This document shows positions 1-5,363 of a stretch of DNA of 5,363 nt, in pieces (positions within the stretch are counted from its first letter, which is position 1; each line of letters opens with the position of its first letter). Source of the stretch: Myxococcales bacterium. Its GTDB lineage: Bacteria; Myxococcota; Polyangia; Fen-1088. Made by a program: the position numbers and the translations under genes. Under the pieces are notes generated by a model that was not told where the DNA came from, did no database searches, and saw only the letters and a program-made list of their open reading frames with translations. The stretch is from NCBI GenBank assembly GCA_003153875.1, contig PMBY01000214.1, positions 1 to 5,363 of the forward strand. Direction: 5' to 3'.

Positions 1-1634
1 ACAGCGTGCGCGGCGCGGGCTTTTCCCTAGCCGACGGTGGCGCCTGGTCTCTGCACCCGCTGCGCCTGCTGGAACTCGTCTGGCCCAACGTTTGGGGCCA
101 GGGTTTTCGCCCGGAACGCTGTCTAGCCAGTTTGTGGGCCAGCGGGGGCGGCTCGCTGGAAGCGATATGGTCAGCCAGTCTGTACCTGGGCGCGCCGGTT
201 CTGCTGTGCGCGGCGCTGTCCGCGTTTCGTGGGGACAGGCCGGCGCGGCGCCTGGCGATCTTGTCGCTGGTTTTCGTGGCCCTGGCCTTGGGCCGTTTCA
301 CGCCCATCTATGGCCTGTACCGGAAGCTGGTCTGGCCGGAACACTTGCTGCGCTACCCAGAAAAGCACATGGCTGCGGCCTTGGTGCTGTGGGCGGCGCT
401 GGCTGGCGTGGGCTTCGACCGCTTGTTCGAGCCCTCGGCGCGCAAGTCGCGGGCGTTGCTGAGCGCGGCAGTAGCCGTCTGTCTCGCGGCAGGGTTGGGC
501 CTGGCGACTCTGGGACGCGGATATCTATTGTCCGCCATCGCCAGCGCGAGCCAGGCGGCTCACAAGGCGGTGGACGGCCCGGCCGCGCTCTCCGAGGTAT
601 TGGCCGGGGGACTGTCCGCCGCCGTGGTCGCCGCGTTGGTGCCGCTGGCGGTGCTGCTCTCCGGCCATCGCCGCTTCGGCAATTGGGCGCGGCCCCTGTT
701 GCTGCTAGTGCTGGTGGTGCAACTGATCGAGCATGACTGGGCGGTTCACGTGACCATCCCGCGCGAGGTGGTGCGCACCGTTCCCGCTCTGCTGCAACCA
801 CTGCCGCCGCCGCAGGCGGGTGAGTGGCCGCGCCTGATCCGCCGCGTGAGCGAGGTCACCCCGCTCTCGGTTTCCGGCGAGGCCCGCGCGGCTTTCCTTC
901 ATCACACCGCAACTGCCAACGACAACGCGCGTTTCGGGTTTGATGAGGTTCCCGCGTACGTCATTGCCGGAACCGCGCGCTTTGATGCCTTCGCCGCCGC
1001 CAGTGGTCGCGCCAATCTGGAACGGGTGATGGACGTGCTCGACATTCGTTACCTTCTCATCGACCTGGCTTCGGCGCCGGCCATGGGCATGCCGGTGCTT
1101 TCGCCGGCTACTTTTGCAGGCTATGTCGCGCTGGAGAATCCCGTGCGTCGGCCGCGTGCCTTCGTGGCCTATCGTTGGCGCCACGGGGTTTCGGACCAGG
1201 ACGCACTCACGTCGCTCTTCGACACGCGACGGTCTGAACTGGATCTGGGTCAGGTGCGGCTGGCGGGACCGGGGACCAGCGACTTGCTGACCAGCGACGA
1301 GCTGACACCGTGCTTGCTGGAGAAGCCGCAGGCTGAGCATGTGATCCTGAATTGTCAGGCTACGCGGCCCGGCTATGCTGTGCTGCTGGACGAGTGGACC
1401 CACGGCTGGACCGCCACGCTTGACGGGGTTGCGACCCCCATCGAGCGAGCTGACGTGGTGGCGCGCGCGCTGCCGGTGCCGGCGGGTGAGCACCGGATTG
1501 AGATGCGCTATCACACGCCGGGGCTGCGCCTGGGGCTGTGGCTGGCGACGGGTGGCTGGCTTGTCTTCGGGCTCTTGTTGGCATACAGCCGCAGAAAACG
1601 CGCACGCGGGCAGGCGCGCGTGCCGCTGCCGTGA
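1..1634 (+). CDS. YfhO-like polytopic membrane protein, C-terminal part (5' partial)
   Basis: The frame is open to the first base, so the GTG at position 6 is only the first possible start codon in view and the true start is probably upstream. Numbering from that GTG (542 residues), hydrophobic segments lie near 56-74, 82-98, 122-140, 150-169, 195-219 and 228-243. A long extracytoplasmic region of about 250 residues follows, then a last membrane helix at about 505-527 and a basic tail (SRRKRARG). Family-like features are the RYPEK motif (116-120) at the start of a helix, LERVMDVLDIRYLL (338-351), and a C-terminal block with GYAVLLDEW, a DG turn, and PAGEHRIEMRY before the last helix. These resemble the YfhO family (PF09586), large GT-C-like membrane proteins linked in Firmicutes to glycosylation of envelope polymers. 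A role in sugar transfer to a cell-envelope or lipid-linked substrate is inference, because the N-terminal part expected to carry catalytic residues is outside the window. The gene converges on the regulator at 1638-3299. Confidence 0.8.
   Translation, partial: SVRGAGFSLADGGAWSLHPLRLLELVWPNVWGQGFRPERCLASLWASGGGSLEAIWSASLYLGAPVLLCAALSAFRGDRPARRLAILSLVFVALALGRFTPIYGLYRKLVWPEHLLRYPEKHMAAALVLWAALAGVGFDRLFEPSARKSRALLSAAVAVCLAAGLGLATLGRGYLLSAIASASQAAHKAVDGPAALSEVLAGGLSAAVVAALVPLAVLLSGHRRFGNWARPLLLLVLVVQLIEHDWAVHVTIPREVVRTVPALLQPLPPPQAGEWPRLIRRVSEVTPLSVSGEARAAFLHHTATANDNARFGFDEVPAYVIAGTARFDAFAAASGRANLERVMDVLDIRYLLIDLASAPAMGMPVLSPATFAGYVALENPVRRPRAFVAYRWRHGVSDQDALTSLFDTRRSELDLGQVRLAGPGTSDLLTSDELTPCLLEKPQAEHVILNCQATRPGYAVLLDEWTHGWTATLDGVATPIERADVVARALPVPAGEHRIEMRYHTPGLRLGLWLATGGWLVFGLLLAYSRRKRARGQARVPLP
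1595..1623 (-). terminator. candidate intrinsic terminator of the sigma-54 regulator gene
   Basis: On the minus strand a perfect 7-bp G+C-rich stem, GCACGCG / CGCGTGC (plus coordinates 1617-1623 and 1602-1608), encloses an 8-nt loop and is followed by GCG and then TTTT (1595-1598). It begins 15 bases beyond the stop codon of the regulator, a suitable position for its 3' end. It lies wholly inside the last codons of the opposing YfhO-like gene. The U-tract is only four long and displaced by three bases, so termination may be weak or Rho-assisted. Confidence 0.4.
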
Positions 1635-1637
1635 GGT

Positions 1638-3299
1638 CTAGCGAGTGCGCTTGTGGGCCGCGTGCTTTGTACCGATCAGGCCGTAGCTCTTGAGCTTGCG
1701 GTACAGCGTGGCCGAGCCGATGTGGAGCTGGGCGGCGGTGTGGGTCTGGTTCCCGCCATTCAGCTCCAGCGCCGCGAGGATGTAGTCCCGCTCGATCTCA
1801 TCGAGCGGTCGCACCTTGCCCTTGCTGGCCACTGGCGTGGGAAACGCGCGGCGAATCTCCTCGGGTAGATCGTCCAGCTCGACCCGACTTCCGCGCGCCA
1901 GCGCCACCGCGCGCTCCATGGCGTTCTCGAGCTCGCGCACGTTGCCCGGCCACTGGTAGCGCAGCAGCTGATCGGCCGCGGCGGGGGCCAGGCCCGAGAT
2001 CTTGCGCTTCATGCGCAGGGCCGCGTCGGCGAGCAACACCCGAGCCAGCGGCAAGACGTCGTCTCTGCGCTCGCGCAGCGGGGGCACGTGCAGCTCGACC
2101 ACTTTGAGCCGGTAATACAGATCCTGGCGAAAAGAGCCGCCCACAACCCCGTGGGCCAGCTCGCGGTTGGTGGCGGCCAGCACGCGCACGTCGACCCCGC
2201 GGCTCTTGTTCTCGCCCACCCGGCGGATCTCCCGCTCCTGTAGCGTGCGCAGCAGCTTGATCTGCATCCCTGGTGAGACCTCGCCCACTTCGTCGAGCAG
2301 CAGCGTCCCGCTATTGGCCGCCTCGAACAGGCCGGGGCGGTCCTGAGTCGCGCCCGTGAACGCGCCCCGCGCGTGTCCGAACAGCTCGCTTTCCAGCAGG
2401 GTTTCCGTGATGGCGCCGCAGTTGACCGCGATGAAAGGCCCCGCGGCGCGGGTGGACTCCTCGTGCACCAGCCGTGCGATGCGCTCCTTGCCTGATCCGC
2501 TCTCGCCGGTGATGAGCACGGTGGAATCGACCTTGGCCAAGCGGCGCGCCAGGTCCACCAGCTGCCGCATGGGCGGGCTCTTGGCTACGATTCCCAGCGG
2601 CTCCTCGATGTCGCGTCCCACGCGGACCAGTGCGCGGCGGTGCTCGCGCAGTTTGCGCTCGGCCGCCTTCAAGGTTTCCGTGACCCGGTGGAGCGAGACA
2701 TCGAGAGATTGCTTGAGGTGGTTGGGCTTGAAGAAACGCAACTCCTCGGCGCGTTCGTCACCCCACTCCTCGCGCGTGCGTCCGAAAAGCCGGCAGGCCG
2801 CGTCGCCTTTGCCCATGCAGCGATCTTCCAGCACGTAGATCTCCTTGCCCACGGTTCGGCTGAGATAGCCGCTGGTGAGGCCGCAGATGGTCCAGCACAT
2901 GGGCGCATCGGCGCGACCGAAATGCAGGAGGTGTTGCTCCGCTTCGTAGCAGGCGACCAGCATGACGCCCTCCCTGGACAACGGGTCTTTGCTTCCCGGC
3001 TCGACGCGGAAAAGGCCTTCCAGGGCATGGATGCGGGTGCCCGCGCGGCGCCAGTCTTCGTCGCTCGACCACTTGAAGTCGGACTGCATGGCTTCGGCCA
3101 TGCGCCAGCCGTGGGCAAAGCCGAACTGGGTCAGCACCGTGCGGGCGGCATTCAGCCCGAAATTCTCGACCAGGTACTTGCGCAGAAGTCCCATCGCCAC
3201 TGCGTCGAGCAGCAGCGCGCGCTGTCCCGCGAAGCGAATCACGCCTCCCTCTGGGTCCAGCTCCAGCAGTTCCTTGTGATCCAGGTCGTCCGCGCGCAT
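1638..3299 (-). CDS. sigma-54-dependent activator with XylR N-terminal / V4R sensor domain
   Basis: This 553-residue protein has the architecture of XylR, DmpR and MopR, which sense aromatic effectors and activate RpoN promoters, and it is close to their length. In order: XylR-type N-terminal domain (about 11-105), V4R domain (about 110-172), charged helical linker (about 195-230), AAA+ sigma-54 interaction domain (about 238-405), C-terminal Fis-type helix-turn-helix (about 500-541, with [11 protein letters not shown] and SATLYRKL). The ATPase looks active: Walker A GESGSGKE (265-272), sigma-54-contacting GAFTGA (312-317), Walker B LLLDE (333-337), FRQDLYYRL (390-398) and WPGNVREL (450-457). 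C135, E158, C161 and C169 reproduce the spacing I recall for the zinc site of phenol sensors, and H91 matches their effector-binding histidine, but the matching tryptophan is leucine (L114). The ATG at 3299 is well supported: an in-frame TGA lies 13 codons upstream with no start codon between, and GAGGGAGAG precedes it. Effector and target genes are unknown; no clear -24/-12 promoter was found by eye. Confidence 0.95.
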   Translation of the reverse strand: MRADDLDHKELLELDPEGGVIRFAGQRALLLDAVAMGLLRKYLVENFGLNAARTVLTQFGFAHGWRMAEAMQSDFKWSSDEDWRRAGTRIHALEGLFRVEPGSKDPLSREGVMLVACYEAEQHLLHFGRADAPMCWTICGLTSGYLSRTVGKEIYVLEDRCMGKGDAACRLFGRTREEWGDERAEELRFFKPNHLKQSLDVSLHRVTETLKAAERKLREHRRALVRVGRDIEEPLGIVAKSPPMRQLVDLARRLAKVDSTVLITGESGSGKERIARLVHEESTRAAGPFIAVNCGAITETLLESELFGHARGAFTGATQDRPGLFEAANSGTLLLDEVGEVSPGMQIKLLRTLQEREIRRVGENKSRGVDVRVLAATNRELAHGVVGGSFRQDLYYRLKVVELHVPPLRERRDDVLPLARVLLADAALRMKRKISGLAPAAADQLLRYQWPGNVRELENAMERAVALARGSRVELDDLPEEIRRAFPTPVASKGKVRPLDEIERDYILAALELNGGNQTHTAAQLHIGSATLYRKLKSYGLIGTKHAAHKRTR

Positions 3300-3306
3300 C
3301 GGCTCG

Positions 3307-3315
3307 CTCTCCCTC
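3307..3315 (-). promoter_or_regulatory. ribosome binding site of the sigma-54 regulator
   Basis: Read on the minus strand this is GAGGGAGAG, with its GGAG core nine bases before the ATG at 3299. It fixes the start together with the in-frame TGA upstream. The stretch just beyond it (about 3316-3352) is noticeably AT-richer than its surroundings and probably carries the promoter or leader, but I see no convincing -10/-35 pair. Confidence 0.6.
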
Positions 3316-3370
3316 GAATTGAAGAAGACTGTACTTCATTTTGATTGGCCATGCTCGATCCCGGGCAGCA

Positions 3371-3381
3371 CGTGGTCCACG
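3371..3381. repeat. 11-bp near-palindrome upstream of the regulator
   Basis: CGTGGTCCACG is a perfect inverted repeat of five bases (CGTGG / CCACG) around one central base. It lies 72 bases upstream of the regulator start codon, in the spacer behind the PASTA gene. The position suits an operator or activator half-site pair, possibly for autoregulation, but short palindromes are frequent by chance in GC-rich DNA and there is no second copy in the window. Confidence 0.25.
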
Positions 3382-3400
3382 CGATAACCGCAGAAGGTCG

Positions 3401-3424
3401 TGGCCGTGGCCGTGGCCGTGGCCG
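3401..3424. repeat. hexanucleotide tandem repeat, TGGCCG x 4
   Basis: Four exact consecutive copies of TGGCCG fill these 24 bases in the spacer between the stop of the PASTA gene (3455) and the start of the regulator (3299). On the strand of both genes it reads CGGCCA x 4. No copy is degenerate, so it may be a recently expanded, copy-variable microsatellite. It would lie in the 3' untranslated region of the PASTA transcript or the leader of the regulator. It contains no start codon and no ORF I would call. Confidence 0.9.
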
Positions 3425-3454
3425 GAGCGATCTCCGCCGGATCAAGACGGGTGG

Positions 3455-4156
3455 CTAGTCGCTGTTCACGACCAGATCCACCGCCATGCCCTTGCCCAGG
3501 GTCTGGTTGGCGGCGGGCTTCTGCTCGAGCACGACCCCGGGGCTGCGATCGTCGTCGGAGGCGTGGCGGATCTGGCCGACCGTGAGCCCGGCCTGGACCA
3601 GCAGATCCTTGGCCTTGGTCAATGACTTTCCGGTTACTGCGGGCACGGTGATGGCTTCGGCGCCCTTGGACACCCTCAACTCCAGTCCCGTACCAGCCCG
3701 CACCTCCGTGCCCTCGGCCAGACTTTGCGCGATGACCATGCCCACGCCCAGTGTGGGATGCGGCTGCTCGACCACACTGCTGACTGTGAGACGAGCCTTT
3801 TCCAAGCGCACGCGGGCTTCACCCACGAGTTGGCCGACCACGCCAGGCACCTTGACCACGGCAGGTGCACGGGCGATGACCACGTTCACCGACTCGCCTA
3901 CGTGCAACTTGGACCCAGGCAACGGACGCTGGGCCAAGATCTGACCTGGCGGCGTGGCTGCGTCTTCCCGGTCCTCGGCGACGACCAGGAGCAATCCCGA
4001 CTGGTCGAGTGCCGAGCGTGCCGTGTCCACGGTGGACCCGAGCAAGGTGGGAATGTCAACGGAACGGCGGAACAGCTCCGCGTGGATTGAGGCATAGGAA
4101 ACGCCCAGGGCCACCAGCGCTGCCACCATAGAAGACACGATTGTTTGGCGAAGCAT
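3455..4156 (-). CDS. membrane-anchored triple-PASTA domain protein
   Basis: This complete 233-residue protein has a short N-terminus, one hydrophobic segment (about 5-24, probably an uncleaved anchor, with no lipobox), and three consecutive PASTA repeats. These span about 34-96, 101-163 and 169-231, and each shows the pattern of a V-P-x-V/L-x-G-like start, an A-x-x-x-L helix, GL-x-V, and a P-x-x-G-x-x-L/V-x-x-G turn before the last strand. PASTA domains occur on the outer face of PknB-type kinases and some penicillin-binding proteins, where they bind or space peptidoglycan fragments. Here no kinase or transpeptidase domain is present, so the protein is probably a stand-alone periplasmic binding or scaffolding factor of the inner membrane (inference). 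The ATG at 4156 is the most upstream possible start because an in-frame TAA lies four codons before it. No good Shine-Dalgarno precedes it. It is co-oriented with the regulator 155 bp downstream and divergent from the exported protein. Confidence 0.88.
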   Translation of the reverse strand: MLRQTIVSSMVAALVALGVSYASIHAELFRRSVDIPTLLGSTVDTARSALDQSGLLLVVAEDREDAATPPGQILAQRPLPGSKLHVGESVNVVIARAPAVVKVPGVVGQLVGEARVRLEKARLTVSSVVEQPHPTLGVGMVIAQSLAEGTEVRAGTGLELRVSKGAEAITVPAVTGKSLTKAKDLLVQAGLTVGQIRHASDDDRSPGVVLEQKPAANQTLGKGMAVDLVVNSD

Positions 4157-4308
4157 GCAGACAGGTTATCTTGACTTGCGGCCCCAAACAACCACGGATT
4201 CTCAAGCCGAATCGGGCTCGTTCTGCTGGTACGGCGGCCCGACGGTGGCGCCGCATGCTGGAACGCGTAGGACCGCGCGCCCAGCCTTCCCCTTTGAGCG
4301 GCGTCGCT

Positions 4309-4315
4309 TATTATA
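4309..4315. promoter_or_regulatory. symmetric -10 element, candidate bidirectional promoter
   Basis: The heptamer TATTATA sits in otherwise GC-rich DNA between two divergent genes. On the minus strand bases 4315-4310 read TATAAT, a perfect sigma-70-type -10 box, which would start RNA near 4303 and give the PASTA gene a leader of roughly 147 nt. On the plus strand bases 4309-4314 read TATTAT, five of six matches; with the usual 6-nt gap, transcription would start at 4321, the A of the ATG of the exported protein. No good -35 box is visible at 16-18 bp spacing on either strand, so the element may be weak or depend on an activator. Confidence 0.45.
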
Positions 4316-4320
4316 CGGTC

Positions 4321-5363
4321 ATGCGAAGAAGAGACTATCTCACCATATGCACCTTGCTTCTGGGCACGGCTTGCATGAGCCAGTCCAAGGTGGCCGCCTC
4401 TGGCGGAGCCACTGGAAGTGGCGGCATCACGGGGCTGGGCGGACAAGGGGGCGGCATTTCCATCATCACCGCCCTGGACGCTGGCTCCACCTACACCGGC
4501 CCGCCAGCCGGCATAGATGCCAAGCCTTGGCATTGCGACGACGCGGGCAACTGTCAGTGTCTGACCATCGCGTCTCTGGGCAAGGTCGCTCACTACGGCA
4601 ACCAGAGCGGCACAGGCGACAACACCGATGCCTTTCAGAAATACATGAACACGCAGACCAAGGGCACGGCCACGATGGCCATGTTCGGAAACGTGGTCGG
4701 GGCGCCGAGGAATTTCACGCTGACCGCGGATTTCTTGAAGAAATACGACGTCGTCATTCTCCAGGCACTTGAGGACAGTGAGTACACTGGCTTGTGGACT
4801 TTTGACGCTAACGAAGTGCAGGCTCTTTCCGACTGGGTCAACAAGGGGGGGGGCCTCATCGCGATGACCGGATATGGCGGGAATAGCAACGAAATCCAGC
4901 CGCTCAATCAATTGCTGTCACAGTTCGGGATCACCTACGATCCGAATGACATTTTCATTGAGAGCGACTGTACCGACCACCTCTGCTATTGTACCGACAC
5001 GTCCATGCCATTTGGCGGCTGGAATACGTCGGACACGCTGCTGGTCAGCAATCTCGATTCGACCACTCACCAGGTGGGGGTCTTCCGCGGTCGTCCCGTC
5101 GAGTGTGCCGACTGCCAGGTCATGGCCACTTGGCAGAACATGAAGGTCGGCGTACACAAACAAGTTGGCGCCGGGCGGGTTTTCGCGTGGGCCGACGAGT
5201 GGGTCACCTACACCAGCCAGTGGACAGGGGATCCGCTCTACATAAACAAGGACCAGTGCGCGCCACGCACGGCGGACAAGATCTACGCCATTCCGCAGTT
5301 CTGGTACAACGTGTTCCGCTGGGTGGCGGGCGACGACTCGGGCTGCTTCCAGATGGCTGATAC
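4321..5363 (+). CDS. exported protein with GATase-like fold, putative lipoprotein (3' partial)
   Basis: From the ATG at 4321 the frame is open for 347 codons to the last base, so the C-terminus is missing. The N-terminus looks like an export signal: MRRRDY, a hydrophobic stretch (7-17), then GTAC with Cys18 as candidate lipid-modified residue. Position -3 is Gly rather than Leu, so lipidation is uncertain. A Gly/Ser-rich linker (about 27-46) follows. The mature part has an alternating strand/helix pattern typical of glutamine amidotransferase class I-like or ThuA/DJ-1-like folds: LTIASLGKVAHYG (81-93), FLKKYDVVILQALED (138-152), DWVNKGGGLIAMTGYGG (171-187) and GAGRVFAWADEWVTY (283-297). No Cys sits where a nucleophile elbow would be, so amidotransferase activity is unlikely. 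Ten further cysteines, including CQC (78-80), CYC (222-224) and CADC (262-265), suggest disulfides or metal binding outside the cytoplasm. It resembles uncharacterised myxobacterial proteins I recall, but I cannot name its function. It carries a nine-G run at 4845-4853. Confidence 0.82.
   Translation, partial: MRRRDYLTICTLLLGTACMSQSKVAASGGATGSGGITGLGGQGGGISIITALDAGSTYTGPPAGIDAKPWHCDDAGNCQCLTIASLGKVAHYGNQSGTGDNTDAFQKYMNTQTKGTATMAMFGNVVGAPRNFTLTADFLKKYDVVILQALEDSEYTGLWTFDANEVQALSDWVNKGGGLIAMTGYGGNSNEIQPLNQLLSQFGITYDPNDIFIESDCTDHLCYCTDTSMPFGGWNTSDTLLVSNLDSTTHQVGVFRGRPVECADCQVMATWQNMKVGVHKQVGAGRVFAWADEWVTYTSQWTGDPLYINKDQCAPRTADKIYAIPQFWYNVFRWVAGDDSGCFQMAD
4845..4853 (+). repeat. G9 homopolymer inside the exported-protein gene
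   Basis: Nine consecutive G bases span codons 175-178 (Lys-Gly-Gly-Gly) of the gene starting at 4321. The frame on both sides is coherent: strand-like GLIAMTGYGG follows directly and there is no stop to the window end, so nine is the in-frame count. Such runs are prone to slippage in replication or transcription and to miscalling in sequencing. Confidence 0.95.

Noticed and set aside
705..1514. Long minus-strand open frame (269 codons) opposite the YfhO-like gene
   Set aside because: It is antisense to a recognisable coding sequence. Its translation is rich in Arg, His and Pro with no family-like motif, as expected from a GC-rich complementary strand.
2640..3344. Plus-strand open frame of 234 codons opposite the regulator's sensor domain
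   Set aside because: It is antisense to the well-supported XylR/V4R domains with no recognisable motif; a GC-bias shadow.
3423..3436. CGGAG-CGAT-CTCCG hairpin as terminator of the PASTA gene
   Set aside because: The stem is only five pairs and no T-tract follows on the minus strand, so there is no support for intrinsic termination.
4294..4299. TTGAGC as a -35 box for the -10 at 4309-4314
   Set aside because: The spacer would be only nine bases, far too short for a sigma-70-type promoter.
4255..4320. In-frame upstream ATG (4255) that would add 22 residues to the exported protein
   Set aside because: It would put a Pro/Arg-containing stretch before an otherwise ideal export signal, and its upstream region has no clear Shine-Dalgarno. 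Still possible if the promoter proposal is wrong.
4157..4320. A sigma-54 (-24/-12) promoter in the divergent spacer
   Set aside because: By eye, GG and GC pairs with the required 10-base gap plus flanking TGGCAC/TTGC bases were not found on either strand. Near-misses such as the TGGCG before the PASTA start have the wrong spacing.
4155..4772. Plus-strand open frame of 205 codons over the spacer and the start of the exported-protein gene
   Set aside because: Its translation is His/Arg-rich and low in hydrophobic order. The frame starting at 4321 overlaps it with a signal peptide, a linker and a coherent fold to the window end.
3898..4911. Minus-strand open frame of 337 codons across the PASTA start, the divergent spacer and the exported-protein gene
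   Set aside because: It runs out of frame through the PASTA gene and antisense through the exported protein. The translation has no domain pattern, while both conflicting genes have clear ones.

Overview
The window is GC-rich and compactly coded, with high G/C at third codon positions. It looks like a chromosomal segment of a Gram-negative, delta-proteobacteria-like organism, most plausibly a myxobacterium (Myxococcota). That assignment is an inference from the gene families: a YfhO-type large membrane protein, a sigma-54 activator with a XylR/V4R sensor, a stand-alone membrane-anchored PASTA protein, and a secreted Gly/Ser-linker protein of a type I associate with myxobacteria. There is no rRNA, tRNA, CRISPR array, insertion sequence or phage gene.

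Layout, left to right. Bases 1-1634 (+) hold the 3' part of a YfhO-like polytopic membrane protein whose start lies outside the window. It converges on a complete 553-residue sigma-54-dependent regulator (1638-3299, -); only three bases separate the two stop codons, and a terminator-like hairpin for the regulator lies inside the end of the YfhO-like gene. After a 155-bp spacer with a fourfold hexanucleotide tandem repeat and a near-palindrome comes a PASTA protein (3455-4156, -). A 164-bp divergent spacer follows. The last gene (4321 to the window end, +) is the 5' portion of an exported, cysteine-containing protein with a glutamine-amidotransferase-like fold, open to the last base.

Three of the four products are predicted to be in or outside the inner membrane. 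The fourth is a transcriptional activator that probably senses a small molecule through a zinc-containing V4R domain. PASTA gene and regulator are co-oriented and could be co-transcribed. The PASTA and exported-protein genes are divergent and may share a symmetric -10 element, TATTATA at 4309-4315. It reads as a perfect TATAAT toward the PASTA gene, and toward the exported protein it would place transcription start exactly on the A of the ATG.

No feature proves that the four genes form one system, and I do not see a clear new defence or mobile system. The most interesting points are the altered effector pocket of the regulator, the symmetric promoter with a possible leaderless mRNA, the nine-G run inside the exported-protein gene, and that protein itself, which I recognise only at the fold level.
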